DNA from: Adiantum capillus-veneris
Lineage: Eukaryota; Streptophyta; Polypodiopsida; Polypodiales; Pteridaceae
Assembly (NCBI GenBank): GCA_014529385.2
Contig: CM043950.1
Location: 150,474,945 to 150,538,944 of the forward strand
Direction: 5' to 3'
Length of the DNA stretch: 64,000 nucleotides
Within the stretch, counting starts at the first letter, position 1; the number at the start of each line of letters is the position of its first letter. Made by a program: the position numbers and the translations under genes. This document shows positions 37,992-50,595 of this stretch, one piece after another. The notes beneath the pieces were generated by a model. It searched no databases. It was not told the origin of the DNA and saw nothing but the letters and a program-made list of their open reading frames with translations.

Positions 37992-39197
37992 TGCAGTTTC
38001 TACCCTTAGCCAAATAAAGGTTTTAGTAGAACTTGTGCAGGAAGAGAGTGAGGTATTCACAAAAAAAAGGGCATGGAACAAGGAGAACAAGTTCTCAAAA
38101 TTGTGCAATGGTAAATGAAAATAGAATGTGGTAGGGAACTCTTAAAAAGAAGAGGTTCTTGGAATATTACAAGAGTTAATGAGAGTAGCAACTCTAAAGA
38201 AGTAAAGAAAGTTATGCTAGAATATTTTGTGAACCTCATCTTTCCTACGAAAAAGACTACTTCTTTTTAAGACTGAAATGTTGAACAAGTCTTAGTACAA
38301 GACAGTGTAAGAAAAGCTCCCTTGAAAGTACTAAGACCAATGAGCTTTGGTAGCAAATTTTTGCAACAAAAATCGAAGTTAATAAGACCGTTTTGAAAAT
38401 TCAGATTTTTGAAGGAAGAAAGAAACACCAAAAGGAAAAAAAAGATTGTTCAAGATAAGTTGAAATCTAGTTTCATCACTAAGAGACTACAACTCGAGGC
38501 TCAAGCCATGGATAAGGAGTTGAGAGCATCATTGGGCTAGTAGGTCCACTATTTTCACCGACAAGGACCTTCATTACAACTTAAAAGATCATCCTAATTC
38601 TCTTTCAATTTTGTGTATGCAAGATGGAAACATTACATGTATATAAAGATATTCTAAGGATGGTATGGTTGAGCAAAAATCAAGTTATTGCAATCAAGGG
38701 AATGAAACCATTTGCCTACTGTAAAAGGGGACAAGATACAAGTACAAGGCAGAAGAGTAGTTAAAGTTAATCAATTGATCAAGAGACTTAAGAAACATGC
38801 TATTCAAGTATTTCATCAGCTTAAATAAACCCAAGAAGGAATCACCAAGCTTAGAACCCAAAAAGATGTCAAGATATATTTCCAAAAAAAAAATGAAAAA
38901 AAAAACAACTCCTGATAAATTTTATTCAAGTCTATAATATTGTATTTTTCATGATCGTTAGCCCTAGGGTTTTTAAGGTCAGTCCTCTCAAAAGCATGAA
39001 TGGGGGCACTTAATATTACAAAATACTAAAGAAGTGTTTTTATTTATCGTTAAACATTTTCCCAAATGTACTTTTCATGTGGTAAACAAAATCCATCTTT
39101 TGAAATGTCTGACTTTTTTTAAGAGACCCTTGTGTATTTTTGATATTTATGAACCTATCACTGGGAGGAAGTGCTTTTTTTGCCACATCCATAAACT

Positions 39198-39530
39198 ATG
39201 CCACCTAAACTCCCAAGAAATAAAGCTGCTTGGGACTCGCCTATAGCTAACACTTCAAACTTGGTGCTTCCTAATACACAAGTGCCACCAGCACCTCAAG
39301 TTTTTCTTGTACCAAATCAGATGCCGCTTGCTATGACACTCGTAGAGGATTTTGGGCGTGACAAGAATCTTAAGACCTTGCTCAAATCTGTGCAACCATA
39401 TCCAGATCTAGGAATGGGTGATGATGATCCTACTCAACGAGAAGAAAAGGATGCCAGATATTTCTCCAAGATTGATCTCAGATTAGGCTTCTACCAAGTT
39501 GGGATCAAAAAAGAAGATATTCCTAAATAG
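39198..39530 (+). pseudogene. gag/RT fusion remnant, copy B, frameshifted
   Basis: It has the same gag-to-RT junction as 8327-8773 and is nearly identical to it. A single A is missing in the run after ATTCCT (about 39523), which creates an immediate stop. The downstream HYEF and [11 protein letters not shown] region is still present but out of frame. Both copies share the internal deletion, and this one adds the frameshift. Confidence 0.8.
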
Positions 39531-40667
39531 CTTTCAATACAAGGTTTGGGCATTACGAGTTCATAGGCATACCTTTTGGCTTGGGTAATGCCCCTACCAC
39601 CTTTAATCGTCTCATTAGTGACCTTTCATAAAAGAGCTAGATGATTTTTTTCTGGGCCTTTTGATGACAATCTTGTATTTTCAAATACCCAAGAAGATTG
39701 AGAACAACATGTATGCCATGTTTTAAGAATTCCTAGAAGAAGTCTAGTTATACGCTAAGTAGGGCAAGTGCTCTTTCTTAGTAGAAAAGGTGTATCTTCC
39801 CTCTAAAGATGCTTCCTAGGAGGACTAGGGACGTCTTATTTCTCAGTTTCCTCACCTTTTTGTAATGTGTTTTCTCCTTTTCATGATCCTTTTAATGTTC
39901 CCTAACCAATGTAATCGATGAAAAACAAGCTCCGTCTTGTTACCTTTTTGTGTCACTCAAGAAATGCTACCTTTTGTAAAACGACTGTTTTTGCTACATA
40001 ATAACAAGATTAGTGTTATCCTTTGTAACTAAGCTAGCTACATTTGTATTTCTATCAGGGGTTCTTCAAAATACCAAATATAGAAAGCCAAGGACGAATT
40101 TAATTGTGTTTGTCAAGAAAAATTCAAAGAAAGAAGGACTCAAGACAAGAACCAAGATCTTAATAAACAACGAACTCTGAAGAGATGCTTCCATTTCCAT
40201 AGCCAAGCGGACATTGTTGAAAAAGTGATCCCGACCCCAAAGTCTCACCCTTGCTATGTCTCAAAACATCCACCATTTGGTTTGAGCTACTAAAGTTCCC
40301 AAGTGAGGGAAGAGCAGGCGCTCATACCGTTTTACAGAATCTCTTCTGAGAGATTCACTTGTTTGCAAGAGATGAGGAATGGTCACAGCTAAAAGTGACT
40401 CTTGCCACTGATCCATTCAGTAAGTTAATGAGCAAAGAGACGGCGAAAAGGGTTATATGAGACAATTTTAAGACGTTCTTGACAAGGAGATGGATAGAAA
40501 GACAAAGATGAAGGTAAGAATACACTAAGAGATGAGGATAGAGAGCACTTTATATAGATGAACCAGCTAGAGAACAATGAATTAGCGTGACCTAGAAGTT
40601 AAAGGAGAAACGTACAATTCAACCTTCCTTTCTTGTTTGGAGCTGAGGATAGCTTTTTCTTTTTATT

Positions 40668-40673
40668 GGGGAG
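40668..40673 (+). other. Polypurine tract of element L, copy B
   Basis: GGGGAG ends 2 nt before the 3' LTR. Confidence 0.55.
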
Positions 40674-40675
40674 TT

Positions 40676-41209
40676 TGTAAGGGTCTTCTCATAGCCTTAC
40701 GCAAGGCCAACACATTTATGCCCCCGACTTAAAAGATGAAAAAGAAAAAGAAAATAATAGGAAAAAAATATTCGAGTAAAACTCGGTTTCAATTCAAGCA
40801 CCAAGGTATGCTCACAAGCCACTTCTAGCTTACGCCATGGGAATAGGGACATAACCAATGCATGGAAAATTAGCTTTTCATTTAAGAAAGTTAATATAAA
40901 CAAAAAGATAAGAAAAAGGGAAAAGATAAGACAAGGAAAAAGGAAAAGAAAAAGATAAGAAAAAAAATAAAGAGAAGATAAGGATAAGGATGAGGTGAGT
41001 AAGTAGCTTGTTGAGGAAGTTTTGATAACTAAGATAGGCTATCAAGATAAGGAAGATAAGCTATCAAGATAAATTAAAGCACTTATCCAAAATCTGCAAA
41101 AAAAGAGGGCTTCTCTTCTCATGTTAAACATCCCTTCTCATTTTTAGAAGTGCAAGCATAAGAGTAAGCTTGGCAAATCCATAGCCAAAGCTTTTTCACA
41201 CACACCTTC

Positions 41210-41240
<31 letters not shown>

Positions 41241-44200
41241 CCCTCCAAGAGAATCCATGGACAAAACCCTAATCAAGTTTGTGAAAAGTTGATCTTCTTC
41301 TTCACATTACCCTCGCCTCGCCTATCTCCTAGTTCTCAAGCTTTCCATAGCTTGAATTTCTTTTGCCTCTTGCCATTCTCTCATTGGTGGTCTCCAAGCA
41401 AGGTAAAGAGGAAAAGAGCTGATTACATCAACACACTCTTCCATACTCTCCCAAATCAAGGAGAAGACTCTACCATACACACAAGGTAATGTTTTCTTGT
41501 TCTCTTTATGCTTTTTCACTTTCTTGAAAGTGATTTACTTTCATGCTTACTTAAGTTCATGCTTAAGCTCTCACATTGTCATGAGCAATCCTTTTTTATT
41601 GGGAAGAAGAAATAACTTCTTAATTTTGTTGTTTTCCCCATAATTATGGTTCATTACTAATCATGTTGCTAACAACTAACCATAATGTTATTTCAAGTTT
41701 TGTTATTTCAAGTTTCCTAGATTACCAGATTAATATGGCATAGAGATAGTAGAAAGCACTCTCTTTAACCATAGGTGAAGACTAGAGGTCATAATTATTG
41801 AAATATTCCAAGTTGCATTATCTCATGTTCTTAGATTATCATACTAACATGGCATAGAGAGAGTAGAAAGCACTCTCTTTAATCATAGGTGACTGGAAAT
41901 CATATTTCTCTACATAGTATGCATGATGAATGGTGAATAATATCCTTGATTATCCTTTAATCTCCCACCTAAACCTTTTTTATTGATTTTCAAGTTATTT
42001 TATACTCTTACCTAAATTACTGTCATAAATCAAAGGCAACTAAGTAATGGAATTGTTTTTGGATCTAACTTTATTTTTCAAAAGAGGAATTATTATTTCT
42101 CCAAAAGAAATGCTCTTGATTTTGCATAAACTATGTGTGGGAAAAGTTTTAGTGACATACTAAGTAAATATCCAATTTTTCAAGAGGGAGTTAAGCTTAA
42201 AAGGGTAAGTTTATCATAACCAAAGGCGTTTTCTTTGAGAAAAATGATTCCTTTTTAAATAAAGTTATTTGGTCCCCTCCCTCTTCTCATTGGGAAACCC
42301 CAAATCCTAAAGCCTCTCCTAGTTGTGTGATCAATCCTCTCCACAGAAGCAAGAGGTAATCATAAACCCTATCTTGAGAAGAATTTGTTGACTCTTCATA
42401 TTCCATTGCATGAGCATTTTGCACAACACTAGTATGTCCACTCTTAGAAATTTCACACATTACTCTTAGACCATAATTCATCAAAGGAATCTACTCTTGC
42501 ATAATCATCATTTAATCTTACACAATCAATTAAAGGAAGTTTTAGATTATTTTTCTTAAAAGTCACAAGTTGATGCATTCTAAATGGTAGTGTTTACTAC
42601 TCATGGTACACACTCAAGCAAAGGTCGTTGTTAATAGCATATGCATTGTTCATTTCAAGTTTGTATATTTTCAAGTTTTTTTTGCAACTACAAAGAAGGG
42701 GAGAGTAAGGGAATAGCTTCACAAGTGTCGTGACCGTGTTGCTTGAACATAAAACTCCCATTGCTTCCATGGAGATCCTCCATGGATGGCAAACGATGCA
42801 AAAGAATACAAATGGGATTCGCCCAAGACAAGGTTAATTTCAAACTTATATCGAGACAAAACCTTAAACTCCCAAGAGACTCGTTGTATTTCTTAAGGTA
42901 TTCTTTGAGTAGATATTCAAAGAAAATAGAAACTAAGGGATTATAACTCAAGGAACTCAACCCAAATTTTAACTAAGACTAAAAATTATACCTAGAATAT
43001 TTTACATGGATAGCCCTAGCATAACATAGAAGATTAAGTGTAACTTGTCTTACATGTTAGGAAAGGTCCGGTGCAGGTGTTACATGTGGCATGCAATGGG
43101 GGATGGTCATTTTTGGTTATCATTGATAACCGTTGATCTATGTTCTAAGATCGGGTTCATTCATTGCCCTAGAAATGGGATTGAATGAGAGTGAGTCCCG
43201 GCCGGATTGTGAGCTCGGGGGTGCACTATGTAATCATGTTAATGTATAACGTGAGTTCAAAAGGAGGGGTTTTTATATGCAAAAATTATAGGTAATTTAA
43301 CAAAGATACATTAAAATAAGGGGGTTTTATATTCAATTTTGGGAAATTTTCCTAAAATAAGGGGTCATTTTATTCATTGAGACATGTTAAAAGAGGGGGT
43401 TTTGTTAACCCCCCGAGATGGTGAGACCCGCATATACGTCTAGAAATCAGCCTAGTCTATGTAGACATGATGCCGATGGGAAAAGGAGGAAGGAAAGTGG
43501 ATCCATGAAGGGAGAAGGATTCGAATCAATTAAGGAACTCTTCTAATTGTTTGGTAAAAAGGAACCTTGGAAAACCTAGGAACCTAAATAATGCTATTTT
43601 GCAATTGTCCTCATTAGTCGGACCTTTGCTTCGCTTCTTGAATTATTGATTTATAAAGAATCTATAGTAGATTATTTTTGTAATTCTTTACCACACAAGA
43701 TAAAGAAAAATAAGAATTGCAAAATGTGTCAAGGCGCCGCGTCTACAAGTGGCGGAGGAGACGGGATACCAAAGTCCTTCGACGAGGATAGGGATAATCT
43801 TGGAGGAGTATATGTGATTGCTTGAAAGATAACTAGATAGTTTTACTAATACTAAAGGAAAAAGAAAGTAAGATATTCTAAAAAGAAAAAAGGTGGGAAC
43901 GACCTGATAAATGCACACTTGCAAGGGTATGCAATAGTATGCATGCTGCTTTCAAATGTTTGAAATGTATTCTTGGTTTGACATGATCAAAGTACTATCT
44001 TGGGAAGGTACATTTATCAAACGATTCGGTGGGTGGGTGGATTTTGGAGGGTTAATTTGTTGGTTGAATATTTGAACCCAATTTTATGTTGTCTATTAAG
44101 TTAAGTCAAAAACGAGGGAAGGGATCCCAATCTATAGAGTGGGGATCAAAATTGGGAACGAGGGCTTTGTGTAGCTATTAAATACACTCATCTTAGGGGA

Positions 44201-44533
44201 ACGCTTTGACGGCTGTGCTCGGCCATAACCGAGAAAAATCGTCAGTGACCTTAAAACAAGAGTGAACTAGAGAACACCCACCAATTGACCCTAGAAGGTT
44301 GAGTTCACATTTCGTTTGATGACTTCGACTGGAAATTTCAAAGTGATAAGGAAAGATATTATGGGGTTAAGGGTTTTCTAAGAGAAAATTAAATGTTATC
44401 ACCCCCTTGAGTTGGCATCAAAGAGGGGGAGGAGTCTGGTCATCGTGTTGGTCTCATCCACGAGGGATGTCAGGAATCGTGGTGTATACATTTGGAGATG
44501 GTGCAATCAACAGTCCCTGGCATGGCCCTCACA
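40676..44533 (+). repeat. 3' LTR of element L, copy B
   Basis: TGTAAGGGTC to GGCCCTCACA, 3858 bp, followed by CTTAA. It is closest to 10109-14073, with only small indels, which supports duplication of the whole element rather than a second insertion. Confidence 0.87.
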
Positions 44534-45788
44534 CTTAACGTATTTGTCAGTGTCCATGTGTAATGTAGGCCACCATATTCCAGTGGTAAAGACAATTTTT
44601 GTTGTCTTATCCCCTGAAAAATTTCCTCCACTAAGTCCTTCATGTGCATGTTCTAGGATTAGCAAATACGTGCTTTCCATTGCACATATCCTTAGCTGGT
44701 TGTCCCTTCCTCTATTATATAGTTGGTTTTCAATTAGTGCAAAATCCCAAACCTCTCCATGGCCCTCTGCCTTGCTTTAGAGGTATGTTCCAAAAAATTT
44801 CTCGCTATCAGGTAATCAATTATGTATTGGCTTCATTTTGGTGCAAGTGTTACCTAGAACAGTGTAGCATGTTCTACCAGTGGTTTAGACCTACAAATTG
44901 CACAACTAGTAATGTACTCATGAACATTAGTGCACATATTTGTCCAATAAACTCCTAATTGTTGCAAGCGCTGGTACGTTTTTGTTTTCAAGCAATGAAA
45001 GGCTAAGTCTTGAACATGTGCTTCCAACATATAACAGTCGTACTCCTTTGGACTTATGTATAATCATAAAATGTTATCTAAGACTAAACGGTACAAATGT
45101 CCACCAAGCAATTCGAGGTAGCGTGATTGTTGAACCGTTTGTCTTTTACTTTCTTGCCCCAATCCATCAAACTCACCTCCATAAGATAGTAAATTGACTA
45201 TCTCCTGGGACCATTTGGGTATCATTTCAATCTTGAAAAGATAAGCGTCGGAGATGTCATTGTCTATCCCTTCTGGAGCTTCTCTGTTTGGAAATCTAGA
45301 AACATGATCTACGTTGTAGATGCATCTTTCCTTTTCTGACCACAACAATCAAATCAAACTCTAGCAATATGCTAAACCATCGTACAATCCTTTTGGTATT
45401 GCAAGGTTTGTTTATGAGGTATAAGAGGGCTTGATGATTGGTGAAAAACATGAATTTGTTTGCAAGGCGATAATCCATATGTCTTTCTCCTAGCTGAGCC
45501 AAGATACATCCAATAGCAAATGCCAAAGCATCAATATGAACATGAAATATCTTCTCCCAATCTGGTACTGTTAGTATTGGAGCGAATATGAGTGCTTCTT
45601 CAATTTTTCAAAGAATTCCTTTTACTTATTTGTCCACACAAAGGCTAGTACAAGTATGTACAAGGGTTGGGTAATGACTACATACATGTGTATAAACCTC
45701 ATGTAGTAACCACAGTGTCCCATAAAGCATTGTACTTGCTTTGTGTTGTTTGGTCTAGGCATTTCTACAATCACTTTAATATTGTCCA
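44534..45788 (-). pseudogene. Ty3/gypsy element G, copy B: integrase zinc finger, RNase H and RT end
   Basis: This matches 14074-15330. On the minus strand, 45526-45296 encodes the RNase H segment (DYRLANKFMFFTNHQALLYL) and 45348-45064 encodes the linker to integrase (VDHVSRFPNREAPEG, IPKWSQEIVNLLSYGG). The zinc-finger start follows up to 44534. Similarity with copy A stops at about 45788, inside the RT C-terminal part, so most of RT is deleted here. Confidence 0.75.
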
Positions 45789-46094
45789 AGTTCGCTTGGT
45801 TCTGCTAAGTTGATGCATTTGGCTTTTTCAGGCCCATCATATGAAGTTCCTGGTTCCTTGGGGTCTTGTTTGGGTTTTTGCACCACGATTTTCCTATCAC
45901 GAATGGTATACTTCTTATAGTGGGAAGGTGCATTGAATTTATCATCATTAGATTCCTTGCCAGTTTCCATTTCTATTGTCTAAACTTCCTTCAAGGCTCG
46001 TTTCAGTTCACTATATTTGATTTTGTGCTCCATTTTGCACAACTTCATCGATTTCTCAAAATTGCTCTCTGTTTTTGGGTTTTGTTTGTTCGCC
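45789..46094 (-). pseudogene. Element G piece absent from copy A (gag-protease linker)
   Basis: The minus-strand frame near 45970-45776 contains TIRDRKIVVQKPKQDPKEPG and AKCINLAEPSE, a linker type found before the protease or RT in plant Ty3/Tat elements. It sits exactly where copy A carries RT instead, so the two copies of G have different internal deletions. Confidence 0.5.
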
Positions 46095-47023
46095 TTTTTC
46101 ACATTTTTCTTATCTTCTTCTTCCTACTTTCTACTTTCATTGTCCACACTTCCTCAAGAGTTTTCTTAAGCTCTTGGTACTTCTTCTTTCTCTCTACCTT
46201 GGTCCATTTAGTTTCTCCAAACTCGTTTAATCCTGGTTTTTTTGTTTGTTTGGGTTTTGTTTCACACTCCAACTTTCTTGTTTGTTTTTGCAAGTCTCTT
46301 ATGCTCTCTTTTGTTGTTTAATTTTGAGCTCTAGAGGACCTTTTAGATATGTTGTCCTTGGCACAATCTTTAGCTTTTACAAGCATCAAAAATTGTGCTT
46401 TGCCTCTTATTGTAGGCATAGGGTTCTCTCTTGGTTTATTTTCAGCTCTCTTTTTCTTGTAACATTAGGAAGAGAATGGGGTCTAGGAGGGTCTCTTTAT
46501 TTGGCAGTTTAAGGAAGTCAAACCTTTAGCATTAAGAAAGTAATCAAAGGACAACTTTTGAATTCAAACAGGAAAAATAGCTAGTTTGTTTGAGTTCAAA
46601 TTTTCCCAAAATGGAATTGAAAATCTAGCAGGTAAAACCATATCATGTAGCATATCTATGGAAAGAGCTTAACGTGTAGATTGTAGACCTATGGTCTCCG
46701 CTCAAATCGGAGATCAAATGTGGGACTTATGGAAGACCAAAAACATAAAATTGTCCACCTCCTTTTTGAGGGGGGAAGTGCATTAGTTAACCACTCTTAC
46801 ACATCTCTTACACACCCACCATTCTTGCACACATGGCGTACACCTATTCGTCAAAATTGGCGCTCTTGGCACCTAGGTTTTTGATTCAAAAAATCATAAA
46901 ACCTGACATCCATTAGTGTTTCTTCTTCCTCACTCGGGTTGTGAAAGCATTCATCGTTTGCATCATCCTCTCATTCAAAATGCTATGGAGAGTCATAAAA
47001 CTCTTCCTCCCCTCATTTTATCT
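46095..47023. other. Element G linker, copy B
   Basis: This matches 25140-26050. It includes the minus-strand coiled-coil-like frame KWTKVERKKKYQEL (46293-46099). No intact gene is seen. Confidence 0.6.
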
Positions 47024-47028
47024 TTTGA
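47024..47028. repeat. Target-site duplication TTTGA, left (TR-GAG2)
   Basis: TTTGA precedes the LTR and recurs at 52649-52653. Copy A shows the unoccupied site TTTTGATCATC near 26050-26056. Confidence 0.92.
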
Positions 47029-47033
47029 TGTAA

Positions 47034-47400
47034 GGTCCCCATCCTAAAGATCGGGGCGACATGGAAGATAGCTTTCTCTATCCTCTAAATCCGTTGACGA
47101 CACCCTACTCTAATAATGCGAAGCAAGGATACGAGCAACGAAAGAGAAGAAGACTTCCACCTAATATATTCGTAGTTGCAAGACCCTACGCCACAAGCCA
47201 GGTCGATGAGGTTAGAGGTCCCCATCCTAAAAGATCGGGGCGACATGGAAGATAGCCTTCTCTATCCTCTATATCCGTTGACGACACCCTACTCCAATAA
47301 TGCGAAGCAAGGATACGAGCAACGAAAGAGAAGAAGACTTCCACCTAATATGTTCGTAGTTGCAAGACCCTACGCCACAAGCCACGTCGATGAGGTTAGA
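47034..47400. repeat. ~180-bp tandem duplication at the LTR end
   Basis: The block starting GGTCCCCATCCTAAAGATCG occurs twice in succession (second start near 47217). The other LTR has it once, so the duplication arose in this LTR after or during insertion. Confidence 0.8.
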
Positions 47401-47897
47401 GGTTCTATGGACTCTAGATCCTACATTATAAGAGAAGAAATTCCCTTTCACATATTAAGGATTCAAAAACAACGCCTTTTTCTCCGCGTTTAAGAGGCAC
47501 AGCCGCCATCCTTAAATCCAAAATATGACATGGGATAAATCTCTAACTAATAGAAACAAAGTGAAAAGTACTCGACTAATCGAGTCCACCCATCCTTGAC
47601 TGGCAACATGAGCCAGTCCCCACTTTCCACCCCCCACGCACACTTTTTTCCACATTGTTTTACATATACAAACAGTGTTCCTTAATTAATTCCAAACACA
47701 GGTTCTTTCATACAGCCCTTCAAACAATACCAAAACAATTCAAACAGCGCTAATGAAGGCAACCCTATTATTCAACAAAAACAACTTTTCCAATTTCTCA
47801 TGGTTTTGCCGCTACCCGCGGACTTTCTCTGTCTAACCAACAGAGCCTTTGCAAAGGATTTATTCGCTAACCGCGAATTGCGCAACCTTCCCATCTC

Positions 47898-47990
47898 GCT
47901 AACCACGAGGCATCCCACTACACGCGAGGCATCTTGCTAACCGCCAGGCATCTCGCTACCCGCGAGGCATCCGCTAACCGTGAGGAACAA
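47898..47990. repeat. 19-bp minisatellite in the 3' LTR
   Basis: Units of about GCTAACCGCGAGGCATCCC repeat around five times with variants. The parallel array in the 5' LTR is at 51283-51393. Confidence 0.75.
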
Positions 47991-48236
47991 AAGAGAGCCG
48001 ATAACCTCAGCTTTAATCTCCGCTATCCGCGGAATCATCTCGCTATCCGTGAGAACAAAATATATTCTTTCAATAATGCATCTCATTAATGATTCATCAA
48101 ACATGATCAAGCAATTCTTCATATCAATCAGAAACCGCTTATCAACAATAACAATTGATTAAACAATAACAATCCAACAAACAGTAACAATTTATCAAAC
48201 ATTCCTTTCACTAGTCTATGAAAACATATGTGTGTT

Positions 48237-48521
48237 TCATGTGATAGAATCACGTTTTTCGGACGGTTTAAGGGGTTCTCTATGCTTAGCTTCCCAAGTC
48301 AACATGAATAGAAATGCATAATTATAAATTTGTCTTACCGGATTTGGAGCGCGTGCGGCTAACTCCTGTGCTAGTGGTTGGACGGCTTCAACTTCTTCTT
48401 CGATAGATGCTTCCGCATGAGCTACGTTTGGAGTTGACACCTTTCTTCCCACCTTCCTTGGTGGTGCAACGGCATGGGTGTCCTTGGAACTTCGCGTTAC
48501 ACGCTTCGGAGCCATAGCTTT
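48237..48521 (-). CDS. LTR frame in the 3' LTR of TR-GAG2 (copy of gag exon 1)
   Basis: The ATG begins MAPKRVTRSSKD and the frame is open for about 92 codons. It matches the frame at 51641-51919 with about six amino-acid differences and no frameshift. MAPxxxTRSS starts are common in plant Ty3 Gag proteins. After APNP the DNA reads GTAAGA, a consensus splice donor, so the coding exon probably ends there and the rest is read-through. In the 3' LTR it would not be expressed as gag, but it documents conservation of the frame. Confidence 0.5.
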   Translation of the reverse strand, partial: KAMAPKRVTRSSKDTHAVAPPRKVGRKVSTPNVAHAEASIEEEVEAVQPLAQELAARAPNPVRQIYNYAFLFMLTWEAKHREPLKPSEKRDSIT

Positions 48522-48544
48522 GGAATTGAGAAAAGAAAAGCGCG

Positions 48545-48585
<41 letters not shown>

Positions 48586-48735
48586 TTCACAAATCGGGTG
48601 ACGGCCCATCGACGATTGGAGATGGAGATGGCTTGAAGGTGAGAGGTTAAGGGAGAGAGGCTTCCTCTGGCGCGTCGTTGCAAGAGAGCTTCCGCTTCTG
48701 TAGATGTGTGTGTTAAAAGTGAGAGGAGAAGGGTC

Positions 48736-48744
48736 CTTTATATA
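48736..48744 (-). promoter_or_regulatory. TATA box in the 3' LTR of TR-GAG2
   Basis: Minus-strand TATATAAAG, identical in the 5' LTR at 52183-52191. Confidence 0.55.
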
Positions 48745-49177
48745 GGCCCTAGGGGGGTGCTAAGAATACTGAGAGGTTTCAAGAATAGGAGAAGAAAAAA
48801 GCTCGCGCGTCATCAGGGGTCTTTAAAAAAAACAAAAATTAAAGGTACGCGAATCCTATGCGCGATTCTAAAAAACTCTATACTTACAAGTTCCCATTCT
48901 ATTTTGAAAGAGAGAAAGAAAGAAGTATCTTAATTTTGACTCACCTCTCTTTCTTTCCTAAAAATACTATTTCTAAAGTTTTTCTTCATACATAGATTAG
49001 GTTCTCACATAAACTTATCGTTCCACATAAAGAAAGATCATAAATAAATGGATTCTGAACCCGATTTTCAATCCGATTGCTCTGATAAACTCATGATGAC
49101 TCATAAAATTGAGAATTTCAATTATTTTGCAAAATAACTGAAATGACTTATATGGATAAATATTGGGTACATTACAA

Positions 49178-49186
49178 TCTCCCCAA
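49178..49186 (-). other. Polypurine tract of TR-GAG2
   Basis: TTGGGGAGA on the minus strand lies directly before the 3' LTR. Confidence 0.65.
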
Positions 49187-49319
49187 CTTAGGGATTCGAG
49201 ATGTCCTCATCTCGAGAAAAAGTGAGGGTACTCCTACTCCTATTAGAATGACCATTATTATCTCTAAAAGGGTAATATTCTTAGTTTGCTTCACTTACTA
49301 TGGCTGCTCCGTTATTCAG

Positions 49320-50078
49320 TCATGGGCAAGAGTTTCGATAATGTCCCAACTCTCCACATTCAAAGCATCGACCATTTAAGCGTCGAGAATCTATCGCATT
49401 AGCAGCATAAGCCCTTTGTGATTGTCTATCGTTGATTCTTTGATTCTGTTCAATTCTTCTTGTAATCTCTTGTTCCTTCATTAAAGGTTTGGCTCGTAGT
49501 AAAGCATCTTGTACAGTGGTAGGTTTCAAAGCTTCCAATCGCGAGAAAATGAGTTCTCTTAATCCTTGATAAAAGCGAGCTACCTGCTGCTCTATGGTCA
49601 TTGACGGTGCGTAACGTCTAAGCCTTACAAACTTTGAGTAGTACTCTTCCAAAGATAAACTGTATTGTTTCAAGCTAAAGAACTCATTCATCTTTATCGC
49701 TTCATGGGCAGGAGGTAAGTATCTTTCCTTCACCGCTTGTTTGATCTCCCACCAACTCTGAGAGTTCTCCAACACTCCCATGTCACGACAATGTTGTTTC
49801 CACCATAATTTCGCTTCCCCTGAGAGGCGAAACATCCCTAACATCGCTTGATTTGCAGGTGTGGTTCTTGCAGCAGAAAAGTAATCATCCATAGCTTCAA
49901 TCCATACTTCTGCTTCTTTCTCAATATCATCACCCTCTCCTTTAAAAGAAGGTGGTTGCATTTGTTTGAGCAACAACTTCTTCTCTTGAATCTCCGTATA
50001 GAGAGCATCGTTCTGAGGGTTTTCCAACGCAAAAGTGATTTGAGGATTCCCTTGAGTGTACATCAATGTTTGTAATAA
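49320..50078 (-). CDS. gag: TR-GAG2 Gag, main exon
   Basis: This open frame of about 250 codons has an internal ATG at 50063. It holds a Retrotrans_gag domain (PPSFKGEGDDIEKEAEVWIE, GEAKLWWKQH, YYSKFVRLRRYAPSM, FYQGLR), then one CCHC knuckle (CFECGELGHYRNSC) at the very end, followed at once by TGA. It would assemble particles and bind element RNA. No protease or polymerase follows. The frame is open upstream to a TTTGAG/TTA junction at 50079-50078 that fits a splice acceptor, in the same phase as the donor of the LTR exon. Open and undamaged, it is the best candidate for a working gene in the window. Confidence 0.9.
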   Translation of the reverse strand, partial: LLQTLMYTQGNPQITFALENPQNDALYTEIQEKKLLLKQMQPPSFKGEGDDIEKEAEVWIEAMDDYFSAARTTPANQAMLGMFRLSGEAKLWWKQHCRDMGVLENSQSWWEIKQAVKERYLPPAHEAIKMNEFFSLKQYSLSLEEYYSKFVRLRRYAPSMTIEQQVARFYQGLRELIFSRLEALKPTTVQDALLRAKPLMKEQEITRRIEQNQRINDRQSQRAYAANAIDSRRLNGRCFECGELGHYRNSCP

Positions 50079-50109
50079 CTCAAATCAATAGGTTACTTTC
50101 GAAACTTAG

Positions 50110-50385
50110 ACTTATCCAGTCCACTAAAAGCTCAATCGTATGACTTAATCAATCCTTACTTATCCGATTCATTAAAACCCAATCACATGACCTAACCAAT
50201 CTTGACTTAACCAGTCCATCAAAACTTATTGATATGACTTAACCAGTCATGACTTATCCAATCCGTCAAAACTCAATCATATGACTTAACCAGTCATGAT
50301 TATCCAATCACATGACTTAACTAGTCATGGCTCATTCAATCTACACAAAAACTCACTTACATGACTTAACCAGTCAAACAATTTC
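50110..50385. repeat. Degenerate ~60-bp tandem repeat upstream of gag
   Basis: Phrases such as ATGACTTAACCAGTCATGAC and TATCCAATC recur about five times with decay. The array lies between the primer-binding site and the main gag exon, possibly a packaging or leader region. Confidence 0.65.
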
Positions 50386-50583
50386 TTTGTAGAAAATAAC
50401 TCAATCTTTTAATTGTAAGGTCTACAAAAGATCTCTCCAAGAGCAAACATAATAGAGGTTGTAACCATAACTATGATACACATCACAATCGCATATTGTA
50501 ATATCTCTGTGAGTCTCATAATAGGATAGAAGACCATACACATGAAGAAGCTTGAAGTAGCCAACTAAATCTTTTTAACCTAA

Positions 50584-50595
50584 GCTCTGATACCA
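50584..50595 (-). other. Primer-binding site of TR-GAG2
   Basis: TGGTATCAGAGC on the minus strand, 2 nt from the LTR end. It is complementary to initiator Met-tRNA and sets the minus orientation. Confidence 0.9.

Larger units (their letters stand above)
47029..49176 (-). repeat. 3' LTR of TR-GAG2
   Basis: 2148 bp. It matches 50598-52648 closely, apart from an extra ~180-bp tandem duplication at its left end and a shorter GA tract. It carries the same LTR frame (48237-48683), TATA box and minisatellite as the 5' LTR. Confidence 0.9.
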
